In this document: positions 57,501 through 64,000 of the stretch, in pieces
How positions within the stretch are numbered: the first letter of the stretch is position 1
Layout of the letters: every line of letters begins with the position of its first letter
From: Methanospirillum hungatei JF-1
GTDB lineage: Archaea > Halobacteriota > Methanomicrobia > Methanomicrobiales > Methanospirillaceae
Reading direction: 5' to 3'
Assembly: GCF_000013445.1 (NCBI RefSeq)
Contig: NC_007796.1
Span: forward strand, 434,001-498,000
DNA: 64,000 nucleotides
Translations under genes and position numbers: made by a program
The notes under the pieces: generated by a model
The model's input: only the letters and a program-made list of their open reading frames with translations
Database searches by the model: none
What the model was told of the DNA's origin: nothing

Positions 57501-58240
57501 TCAAGTTCTCTGACAAGTCAACCGGATCACCAACCAACTGGTTCTGGGACTTTGGTGACGGATTCACCTCCGCAGGAGTAAAAGATCCATCCCACGTCTA
57601 CCAATATGGTGGCAAGTACACGGTTACCCTGACCATCACCCTTGGTGATGAGATCGACCGGGCAATCAAGAAAGATTACATCACAGTCATCGGGGGACCA
57701 CAACCGACCCCGACCATCGGACCATATGATCCGACCAAGATTCAGCTATATAGTGGCTGGAACTTCATCTCCGTAGCACGGACCCTTGCTGATGGATACA
57801 GCAATGCAAGTGCGGTATTCCGCGATGTTCCAACCGGTGGACATGCAATCTGGGCATATGATCCGGCACGGCAGTACTGGGATCAGGTTCTGACCCAGAC
57901 GGTTATAGCACCATTGAATGGATACTGGATCTACTCGGTTACTCCGTTTACGATTAACCTGACATTCAAGAACGATCCAATCAGTGCTCCAGTTACCAGA
58001 AGCCTTCCAACCGGATGGGCAGCAATCGGATTTACCGGAGGTACCCCTGCAACCGCAAAGGACACCCTGAAATCAGTCAAGGATGCATGGATTTATGCCC
58101 GTGGCTATGATGCACAGCACCAGCAGTGGGAAGCAACCATTGTGAACGGTGGACAGGGTGAGAACACGTATCTCTTCCCATCGAGGGGATACTGGCTCTA
58201 CATGGAAAAGCCTGGAACACTGGCTGCCATTGGTGTGTGA
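54545..58240 (+). CDS. DUF3821-type surface protein with N-terminal FYG-like domain and GWN-type C-terminus
   Basis: About 1231 residues, ATG 54545 with GGTGGTGAG four nt before it. Signal (GVCLLILLLLAGIAPAMA). An extra N-terminal domain of about 100 residues (FLKGTVYIGDTPAKPG, VTFWLNGVKA, LYQPGINLDLDL) precedes the DUF3821-type part (DVFIGEEGLDVSLFL, FIDPAQFMNRTGRWWI). Next MSGAPCERPP, the cassette in a variant form (GCCLDCACAV and ECCPNGCSW), two PKD domains (YWEFGDG, FWDFGDG) and a GWN-type C-terminal domain (YSGWNFISVARTL, LPTGWAAIGFTGG) ending in PGTLAAIGV. No membrane helix at the C-terminus. Confidence 0.85.
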   Translation: MSMVMKGIGVCLLILLLLAGIAPAMAEDVEIKQLVPMFLKGTVYIGDTPAKPGITVESDILGFWGGSAVTMSNGTYGTESQPMMVQAGANETLKGEPVTFWLNGVKAEETILYQPGINLDLDLHFSSAAENKLTVIPQGGDVFIGEEGLDVSLFLKSGDTIAWFDPTSEAYLTEPVGSIVIDNPKQFFIDPAQFMNRTGRWWIWSGDKSKQLAFIVKDPSIALRIWNQNEDQDINEDGGKIPAGNFVNFRIESNLYSAIIQRGKGLAPEDLGIINMVGSSNVTQVTYKFLRGTLNGVPDSDIALRELVVDANPWFWPDNDKTTSGWNTGALGTDLNRLYPNGEYNFYAEVDLNNIRKNYPGDQTGKAITKVIPAVIADDSIDVIVNPGTVTRNSSFFVTIGGRPGKDYIIVIMECAPGEDDPKDCCALKMSGAPCERPPMIRPDQSGVADGTIGFDSKEGPFTIGDTKLSPDCCEKSGTIRSVVPTDDKPNARDVYENGVYYYAQVRTDNDNEPTPGYKTVEFTVGPDVAPDRPYRIHVQSVESDPSLVIDGDALVQVNKGVVTLDVKEEPPYYLGNDITLSGTNTDSNVVYLFMTGSQCQNKCGNDLLGWKRPDETENIIQPGLDMIELGCKEESDQFTTIAVPVKSDGTWTYTWKTQKAPINPGTYTVYASSQPINGCCLDCACAVTASRDIILEEPCFDAILEPDVITKPVECCPNGCSWTSMDEIMLTGKACGFPHTGEGDNVTKEINMWIFGEEKVGNDKYVNAKIPVFCDDTFEVNLLNYINLCDLKPGAYSIILQHPMYNHKFDMVEETDVRDPIESNRIWMVTSYPDEWSKLFPLDGPGYYQGEQAVTAIKNFLDQRLVDDKYIILTLRIVDDRVPTAAFSADPTQGSRPLEVQFKDESTGKNLTERYWEFGDGTTSTETNPKHSYSEAGVYTVSLTVMNKEGAKDTATKPDYITVREPRIKADFVASPTSGAAPLSVKFSDKSTGSPTNWFWDFGDGFTSAGVKDPSHVYQYGGKYTVTLTITLGDEIDRAIKKDYITVIGGPQPTPTIGPYDPTKIQLYSGWNFISVARTLADGYSNASAVFRDVPTGGHAIWAYDPARQYWDQVLTQTVIAPLNGYWIYSVTPFTINLTFKNDPISAPVTRSLPTGWAAIGFTGGTPATAKDTLKSVKDAWIYARGYDAQHQQWEATIVNGGQGENTYLFPSRGYWLYMEKPGTLAAIGV

Positions 58241-58246
58241 GGAATC

Positions 58247-60697
58247 ATGAATACAGGAACCGTAGCCGCCCGGACGGCTCTGGCTACACTCCTCCTGTTT
58301 TCCTTTGTACTTATCTGTTCTGCCGGGGCTCCGGCACTTCCCTGTGAGTTCTACGGAACTGTAACCATTGACGGCTCCCCTGCACCGGCAGGGACTATTC
58401 TGTCAGCCAAGATCAATGATGCGGAACGTGGCCGGTATGTCCTCGAGGAAGCAGGAACGTATGGAGGACCGGGGACGTTTGACCAGCGGCTGAAAGTAGT
58501 TGCTGAAGAAGGTGATCTTTCATCCGGAAGTGCGCAGATCACCTTCTGGATAGACGGACAGAAAGCATGGCAGGAGACCGCATTCCAACCCGGAGTCAGC
58601 ATGAAACTGGATCTCTCGGTTGGTGGTGATGCACCGGCAGTGACGAATGTTCCATCATCGGATACCCTCGTGCATACTGTGCCCGAAACTGGAACTGAAA
58701 CTAATACCATTATTCAGGAAATACCGGTAGAAGCTGAAATCACAGAAGAACCTATCCCTGAACAGCAGGTTCAGACTGATATTCAACCGGTTATCAGTGA
58801 CATGCCACCGCAGCTCCCTGAAATGGAAAACCCGGTTCCGGTTACTGATTCTCCGGCTGATGTTCTGATTGCAGACTTTGTAGGAGAACCGGTATCCGGA
58901 ATTGTCCCGTTAACCGTGACCTTCACAGATCTCTCAACCGGAGGACCAACCATGTGGGCATGGGACTTTGGTGATGGCACAACGGATACGGTCGCAAATC
59001 CGGTTCACCAGTACATGCTCCCAGGATCCTACACGGTCAGACTAACGGTCTCAAATCAGGATTCAAGTGCAACTCAGCTCAAGGAAGGGTATATCACGGT
59101 ATCTGACTCAGGAACTCTTCATGCAGACTTTACTGCACAGCCGACATCCGGAAAACCGCCTCTTACGGTGAAGTTTACCGATACATCCTCCGGCAGTCCC
59201 ACGATGTATGCATGGACATTTGGTGACGGAACCGGAGACATGGTCGCAAATCCGACTCATACCTACACGAGTCCCGGAAAATATACCGTCAACCTGACAA
59301 TTGCCGATGCAACCGGTATGAGTTCAACTGCTGCACGAAAAGACCTGATTCAGGTAGAAGGAGCGGTTACTCCTGTCCCAACTCTGACACCCATCCCGGT
59401 GCCGGCTGTTCCCCAGACCTTTGTCGGAACGGTTGAGATCTATGGAAAACCAATTCAGAGTGGGGGAACAGTAGAGGCACGGATACCCGGATATGACATA
59501 TCCGGACAGTTCAATCCGATCAAAACAGCAAAAGGAGTATTCGGAAAAACAGGAACCTTCTCTCCAAAATTACAGGTACAAGGAGTTCCTGCAGATTCAG
59601 AAATAGAATTCTGGGTTGCTGATGAGATGACCCGGATGGTTCGGGCATACATCCTGCAGGATGATGGGACTTATCTCTGGACCGTTCCCTATCAGCCGGG
59701 TAAAGAGACACAACTCAGACTCGTTGTTCTGAAAAACCCGCCAAATGAAATTCCACCAATTCCGGTAACTCCGGTACCGACCGGCTGTGCTGGAGTTCCA
59801 TCCATCCCGATGAGTATTCAGGGTGATGTCAGGATAACTGATGGTACTGAATATCTGGATGCAGATGGGACCTGTTACAACTGTCAGCCAAATATCAAGA
59901 TCGGTGGCATGATTGAGGCCAGGATTGAGGGACATGATGTTTCAGGACCTGAGAATCCCTTCACCATGGTCAGCACCGGCTATTTCGGGAGTGGAAACAG
60001 CAGCTGGGCAGATAAACTCACCATTCAGGGAAAATGTCTCCCGGAGAATTCCAATATCACCTTCTGGGTCAAGGATGACGGATGGCCACGGTATACCCAG
60101 GCATGGGTGATCAATGAGGCCATCGATGACAACGAGACCATCAGTGTCCTTGGAGAGACCAGGGAGATCCCATATGAAGGGGGAATTTCACGGACTGTTC
60201 ACCTCTGGGCCGGACCATTACCAACCGTTCCACCAACACCGACTCCGACACCTGCACCTTCAGCATGGGAGCCACAGTACTTCTATGGAAAAGCAGAGTT
60301 CAATGGGTACCCACTCAGAGTTGGCGATCGGGTAATGGCAACCAGAGAAGGGATCGATCTCTCCAATCCGACAAATCCGGTTTCAGTCCTGAAATTTGGA
60401 GAGTATGGAGATCTTGTCGGAAAGGAGATGCTCGCCGTTGACGTTCCGTATGAATCAATGGAGCAGCGTGATCCGATCACCTTCTGGATTAAGCCCCAGG
60501 ACTTTGAGTATTGGTATAAAGCGGAGGTAAAGAACCCCTTGTCCAGTGCAGACTGGAGTGATACCTATCCGTTTACCCCAGGTTCAATAACCAATCTTGA
60601 TCTCAGATCAAATGACCGGGCAGATTTCATGTACTTCTACGATATTGTAGAAACCATAAGCAACGTAATCCTGCCGGATGATTACACCGGCTGGTAA
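58247..60697 (+). CDS. Secreted protein with four FYG-type domains and two PKD domains
   Basis: 816 residues; ATG 58247, GTGAGGA just upstream, 6 bp after the previous stop. Signal (LATLLLFSFVLICSAGAPA). Domain order: FYG-type domain 1 (PCEFYGTVTIDGSPAPAGT, ITFWIDGQKA, FQPGVSMKLDLSV); a Pro/Glu-rich linker; PKD 1 and 2 (WAWDFGDG, YAWTFGDG); FYG-type domain 2 (TFVGTVEIYGKPIQSGG); domain 3 (with CYNCQPN insertion, ITFWVKDDGW); domain 4 (YFYGKAEFNGYPLRVGD, ITFWIKPQDF). It shares the FYG-type domain with the genes on both sides. No catalytic site recognised; probably a structural or ligand-binding envelope protein. Confidence 0.8.
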   Translation: MNTGTVAARTALATLLLFSFVLICSAGAPALPCEFYGTVTIDGSPAPAGTILSAKINDAERGRYVLEEAGTYGGPGTFDQRLKVVAEEGDLSSGSAQITFWIDGQKAWQETAFQPGVSMKLDLSVGGDAPAVTNVPSSDTLVHTVPETGTETNTIIQEIPVEAEITEEPIPEQQVQTDIQPVISDMPPQLPEMENPVPVTDSPADVLIADFVGEPVSGIVPLTVTFTDLSTGGPTMWAWDFGDGTTDTVANPVHQYMLPGSYTVRLTVSNQDSSATQLKEGYITVSDSGTLHADFTAQPTSGKPPLTVKFTDTSSGSPTMYAWTFGDGTGDMVANPTHTYTSPGKYTVNLTIADATGMSSTAARKDLIQVEGAVTPVPTLTPIPVPAVPQTFVGTVEIYGKPIQSGGTVEARIPGYDISGQFNPIKTAKGVFGKTGTFSPKLQVQGVPADSEIEFWVADEMTRMVRAYILQDDGTYLWTVPYQPGKETQLRLVVLKNPPNEIPPIPVTPVPTGCAGVPSIPMSIQGDVRITDGTEYLDADGTCYNCQPNIKIGGMIEARIEGHDVSGPENPFTMVSTGYFGSGNSSWADKLTIQGKCLPENSNITFWVKDDGWPRYTQAWVINEAIDDNETISVLGETREIPYEGGISRTVHLWAGPLPTVPPTPTPTPAPSAWEPQYFYGKAEFNGYPLRVGDRVMATREGIDLSNPTNPVSVLKFGEYGDLVGKEMLAVDVPYESMEQRDPITFWIKPQDFEYWYKAEVKNPLSSADWSDTYPFTPGSITNLDLRSNDRADFMYFYDIVETISNVILPDDYTGW

Positions 60698-60702
60698 AAT
60701 TA

Positions 60703-60725
60703 GGTGAAATTTTCACCATTTTTTA
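60703..60725 (+). terminator. Hairpin plus T-run between two surface-protein genes
   Basis: GGTGAAATTTTCACC at 60703-60717 is a near-perfect palindrome (stem GGTGA/TCACC, AT-rich centre), followed by ATTTTTTATG. This resembles an intrinsic terminator or attenuator. It lies 6 bp after the stop of the 816-residue gene and just before the next ATG, so it could lower expression of the downstream gene. Confidence 0.5.
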
Positions 60726-60732
60726 TGATACT

Positions 60733-61302
60733 ATGACAATCAAGTGTACCATCTGGATGCCGGTTCTTCTCATTGCCGGCATGTGTATCGCTGTATGCGG
60801 ACTGGTATCCGCTGCATCACCCCAGCTTCCGTGTGAATTTTATGGAACTGCTACAATCGGGGGCTCCCCGGTTCCGGCTGGAACGGTCATTACTGCATAC
60901 GTGAACGGAACCCCGCAAGGAAGGATCACTGTAACCGAAGCAGGCAAATTTGGTGGAACCGGAACATTTGATGAACGGCTCATTGTTATGGCCGGGGAAA
61001 AAGATTTTGCAAACGGGGTTCCGACCATAACGTTCAAGATCAATGAACAGAATGCCGATCAGTCTGCACCATACCAGCCAGGAGCAAGTACCCAGCTGAA
61101 TCTTTCCGTCGCTGGACAGGCAGCAGTTCCTGCGCCGGTAGAGCCAGTCACACAATCAAATAATTCAACTCAGGTGCCGGTCATTGTAGCCCAGGTTCCG
61201 GTCCAGGTACAGACTCCTGCACCAACTCCGGTTATAACACCGGTGCAGAACCAAAGTTCACAGGCTGTTCAGCCGGCATGTGTCTCTGCTCCTGCTCAGT
61301 AA
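60733..61302 (+). CDS. Small secreted protein with one FYG-type domain and Pro/Gln tail
   Basis: 189 residues. Signal (WMPVLLIAGMCIAVCGLVSA), then one FYG-type domain closely matching domain 1 of the preceding gene: PCEFYGTATIGGSPVPAGT, EAGKFGGTGTFDERL, ITFKINEQNA and YQPGASTQLNLSVAG. The last 60 residues are rich in Pro, Val, Gln and Thr (PVQVQTPAPTPVITPVQNQ), a cell-wall-spacer-like composition. It looks like a minimal version of the previous gene, probably made by partial duplication. A ribosome site is not obvious. Confidence 0.78.
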   Translation: MTIKCTIWMPVLLIAGMCIAVCGLVSAASPQLPCEFYGTATIGGSPVPAGTVITAYVNGTPQGRITVTEAGKFGGTGTFDERLIVMAGEKDFANGVPTITFKINEQNADQSAPYQPGASTQLNLSVAGQAAVPAPVEPVTQSNNSTQVPVIVAQVPVQVQTPAPTPVITPVQNQSSQAVQPACVSAPAQ

Positions 61303-61304
61303 TC

Positions 61305-61335
61305 CCTATTTCTTCATTTTTATTTTTTTTATATC
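61305..61335 (+). terminator. T-rich transcription termination region
   Basis: The stop of the small secreted protein gene is followed by ATTTCTTCATTTTTATTTTTTT, the kind of U-rich run at which archaeal RNA polymerase terminates. It ends the surface-protein cluster before the toxin-antitoxin locus. Confidence 0.5.
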
Positions 61336-61361
61336 GATATCATTTTGAATATGATAATCAA

Positions 61362-61823
61362 ATGAGAAAGAGTATTGATCATATGACCTTTCAGAGTGAC
61401 CGCGTTCAAATACGGAAAATATTTGCCGATTATAAGATTCCACCTGACGAGCAGAACGATATAATCAATTTATTGCATGATTTATCAAAAAATTGTCAGA
61501 TACTTGCGATATATTTGTTTGGATCTTATGCTCGTAATGAACCAAAACCATATTCTGACATTGATATAGCAGTTATTACCCGGATGACAGATCCTCCACG
61601 AGATCTGAAAGAGATAATTGGATCTTATTCCTCAAAAAAACTCGACGTTCAGGTTTTTGCTGACCTCCCCCTTTCAGCACAGATGCAGGTTTTGGCTCAG
61701 GGAGTTCCTTTGTATATCAGAAATGAGGATTCTTTATGGTCAGTTATTAAATCAGTAAGTCTGTCCTTTATGGATCTTGAACCAATGAGAAACCGGTGTA
61801 GAGAACGATTATTAGGTGTGTAA
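61362..61823 (+). CDS. mntA: MntA-type nucleotidyltransferase antitoxin
   Basis: About 153 residues from ATG 61362; the longer frame from 61278 overlaps the previous gene and is not needed. The minimal nucleotidyltransferase signature LFGSYARNEPKPYSDIDIAV contains G-S and the D-x-D metal pair, followed by LDVQVFADLPLSAQMQVLAQ and a further acidic position. In characterised MntA/HepT pairs this protein adds AMP groups to a tyrosine of the HepT RNase and silences it. The stop TAA overlaps the ATG of the next gene by one base (TAATG). Confidence 0.88.
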   Translation: MRKSIDHMTFQSDRVQIRKIFADYKIPPDEQNDIINLLHDLSKNCQILAIYLFGSYARNEPKPYSDIDIAVITRMTDPPRDLKEIIGSYSSKKLDVQVFADLPLSAQMQVLAQGVPLYIRNEDSLWSVIKSVSLSFMDLEPMRNRCRERLLGV

Positions 61824-62248
61824 TGGATCTCCAAACAAGAGTTCTCACGATAATTTCAGATATTGATAGGTTTTTTCGTGATTATGAAAAAATCACTTCG
61901 GAAGGTGCGATACAGGATGCTGATACAACACGATTTCATGCAATATCGATGGTTCTATTTACGATATTGAACCTCTCTTTTGAACTTGGAGAAGAGGTTA
62001 TCGGGTATCGGCATGCTGGTCTACCGAGCACGTATCGGGATATTTTTCGGATACTCTGGGAAGAAAAGCTAATTGATGAGAATATTCGTGAAAAAATGTC
62101 TCACATGGTATATTATCGGAACCGTCTTGCTCATCAATATGCTGGGTTAAACCGAGAAGATATCGATGCAATAATCTCTAATATCGATGTTATTAAAAAT
62201 TATATCCAAAAAATGAAGGTCGCTTTAAAGGAAGTATCATCTTGTTAG
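61823..62248 (+). CDS. hepT: HepT-family (DUF86) RNase toxin
   Basis: 141 residues, all-helical. It carries the RNase motif R-x4-6-H with the modified tyrosine: YYRNRLAHQYAGL, i.e. RN-RLA-H-Q-Y, and an upstream helix AISMVLFTILNLSFELGEEV. All expected residues are present. Coupled to mntA by the TAATG overlap. Together they form an intact toxin-antitoxin module downstream of the surface-protein cluster. Confidence 0.9.
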   Translation: MDLQTRVLTIISDIDRFFRDYEKITSEGAIQDADTTRFHAISMVLFTILNLSFELGEEVIGYRHAGLPSTYRDIFRILWEEKLIDENIREKMSHMVYYRNRLAHQYAGLNREDIDAIISNIDVIKNYIQKMKVALKEVSSC

Positions 62249-62385
62249 TCAGATGTGTGATCTGTAACACATTTTTCTATATATTTTTGTGTTTTCTTAT
62301 CACATTATTCATTATGTAGTCCGTGATTATTTAAGCAATTATCCTTATGTATCTGTGAGGTCTATTAGTAAATAAAGAGCATATC

Positions 62386-63710
62386 ATGGAGAGATTAGTA
62401 CTACAAAATCTTCATTCATGGCGAAATAAGAAAAACCGTCTCCCATTAATTCTGAAAGGGGCACGGCAGGTTGGAGAAACGTGGCTTTTGAAAGAATTTG
62501 GAAGGACCGGTTTTAAGGACTATCTTTATATAAATTTTGAAAATAATCCTTCGATGTCAGATTTATTTGAAGGTTCCATTGATCCCCATAGAATTCTCGA
62601 ATTAGTTGGAGCACTTCACGGGAAAAAATAACTCCCGGAGATACTCTCCTGATATTTGAAGAAATTCAGGAAGTGCCACGAGCCCTGACATCTCTAAAAT
62701 ATTTTGCAGAAGAAGCACCTGAGTATTCAATCTGTTCGGCAGGATCTTTACTTGGGATAGCACTTCATGAAGGCACATTATTAACCGTCGGGAAAGTGGA
62801 TATTCTAACACTTGAGCCCCTTACATTCCAAGAGTTTCTTCTAGCCAATGATGAATATGAATTACTCTTATCTCTTCAAAATTCCGGATTGGAGCCTCTG
62901 CCCTTACTCCTTCTGGAGAAACTACACGATTATCTGAAAAAGTATTATATCATTGGAGGGATGCCAGCAGCAGTGAATATCTGGATTGAACAGCGTGACT
63001 TTTCCCAAGTTGAAATAAAGTTAAAAAATATTTTAGAAACGTACCAACAAGATTTCTCGAAACATGCTCCTCGTTCGATGGTCCCAAAACTCAGGTTTAT
63101 TTGGAATAGTATTCCTTCACAACTTACACGGAAGAATAAAAAATTCCTTTATGGACTGGTAAAGAGTGGTGCCAGAGCTCGTGAATACGAAGATGCGTTA
63201 TTATGGCTATTGGATTGTGGGCTTATCAGACGGGTTGGGAGAATCACGAAGGGAGCCATACCCATGAAACCGGATGAAGATCTCCATGATTTTAAGATAT
63301 ATCATCTTGATGTCGGTTTGCTCCGGGTCATGAGTCAACTTCCATTTCAGGTGATTCTTGAACGAAATAAGGTTTTTGAGGAGTTTAATGGGGCATTAAC
63401 TGAGCAGTATGTTCTCCAGCAACTTTCATCGATAATAACCGGTTCAATTTACTATTGGACATCAGAAGCGACAGCTGGAGTGGATTTTGTCATCTCAAAT
63501 GGGACTGGTGTAATACCTGTTGAAGTAAAAGCCGGAGTGAATGTTAAAGCTAAGAGCCTCAGGGTGTATATTGACAGGTATCAGCCGGAGATTTCCATTC
63601 GGACTTCCCTTTCAAACGTGCATCGTGATGGATCCCTCTTAAATATCCCTCTCTCCATGGTTTTTCACCTGGAACAGTACCTCGAACTCTGCAAAAATCC
63701 TGATACATAA
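62386..63710 (+). pseudogene. DUF4143-type AAA ATPase, frameshifted and with altered Walker motifs
   Basis: The 5' frame (ATG 62386) reads LILKGARQVGETWLLKEFGR and ends at LHGKK-stop at 62631. With one more A in the A6 run near 62623 it would continue ITPGDTLLIFEEIQEVPRAL into the second frame (SLKYFAEEAPEYSICSAGSL, LGIALHE, then LEPLTFQEFLLANDE, YIIGGMPAAVNIWI, YHLDVGLLRVMSQLP and VIPVEVKAG). The Walker A lysine is replaced by Glu (GGA GAA ACG) and the Walker B has E-E where D-E is usual. Loss of the lysine suggests the ATPase was inactive before or besides the frameshift. The C-terminal nuclease-like core is retained. Confidence 0.85.
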
Positions 63711-64000
63711 TTGAATCAAAACTTGGAACCCAGCCACCTCTTAGGATATGGTGCGTAAGCTAGGGATTACGATGAACTTTTATGAGATCTGCCCTTCTCC
63801 CTGCATCCTTCCTGTGGTACCATGAGCTCAAATCTGGCCCCTTCTATATGACGGCTCGTTGTGTCCATCAGGTTTTCAAGAATCGTTTCAATTATTGGGC
63901 CAGTCATTAATTCAAAAAATTGTGGAATGAACTTATCTGGCAAGTTCTGCCATGAATGCATAATCGGAATTAAACGGAGTTAATTCAAATACTCTGTAAA
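63711..64000. other. End of window, no supported gene
   Basis: 290 bp. A 64-codon minus-strand frame at 63767-63961 (GPIIETILENLMDTTSRHIE) has protein-like composition but no recognised family or ribosome site; it may be a remnant of a transposase-related gene continuing outside the window. Confidence 0.3.

Noticed and set aside
63767-63961. A 64-codon minus-strand frame at the window end
   Set aside because: Protein-like, but no start signal, family or neighbour supports it; it was left as an uncertain remnant.

Overview
The window looks like a chromosomal segment of a methanogenic archaeon, most probably a Methanomicrobiales/Methanospirillum-type organism. The evidence is a set of very large secreted PKD-domain proteins, DUF3821-type surface proteins, a MoxR/DUF58/DUF4129/DUF1616 membrane cluster, GGAGG- and GGTG-like ribosome binding sites, and many AAA-ATPase/PD-(D/E)XK fusion genes. 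The genus is inferred from these families only. No rRNA, tRNA or CRISPR array was seen.

Layout. (1) 1-5563: minus-strand cell-surface polysaccharide genes: two GT4 glycosyltransferases, a membrane protein and a UDP-GlcNAc 2-epimerase. The membrane-protein gene is split by an IS1-family element with an 8-bp target duplication. (2) 5564-10803: a gene-poor strip of small toxin-antitoxin loci (VapBC with a frameshifted toxin, intact HicBA, DUF2283- and DUF2281-like pieces) and decayed ATPase genes. (3) 10804-20278: a GT2 glycosyltransferase, then a tightly packed plus-strand operon of membrane proteins around a MoxR AAA+ ATPase and a DUF58 protein, with a convergent secreted protein and a DUF1616 membrane protein after it. 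(4) 20346-36461: an accessory region with AAA-ATPase-like/PD-(D/E)XK genes (two intact, one broken by an IS1182-family element, a frameshift and N-terminal loss), a DUF4143 ATPase, a DUF234-type ATPase and a second IS1182-family element. (5) 30804-46595: large secreted proteins: a beta-helix protein, a seven-bladed propeller, a papain-like protease with PKD repeats, and two further PKD proteins. (6) 46850-61302: a GC-richer cluster of DUF3821/PKD surface proteins and smaller partners, the last four genes closely spaced, with long leaders before the first two. (7) 61362-63710: a MntA/HepT toxin-antitoxin pair and a decayed DUF4143-type ATPase.

How it fits together. Most of the window is about the cell surface: sugar-nucleotide and glycosyl transfer, a membrane chaperone-like MoxR/DUF58 assembly module, and large extracellular proteins. 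Two observations may point to something undescribed. Three neighbouring secreted proteins with unrelated N-terminal parts (beta-helix, propeller, protease) end in the same roughly 150-residue module. Four neighbouring surface proteins share a cysteine-rich cassette, and a different 100-residue domain recurs through the last three genes of that cluster. Together these suggest a modular surface layer with its own attachment and cross-linking modules. IS insertions, frameshifts and decayed paralogues are concentrated in the accessory regions.
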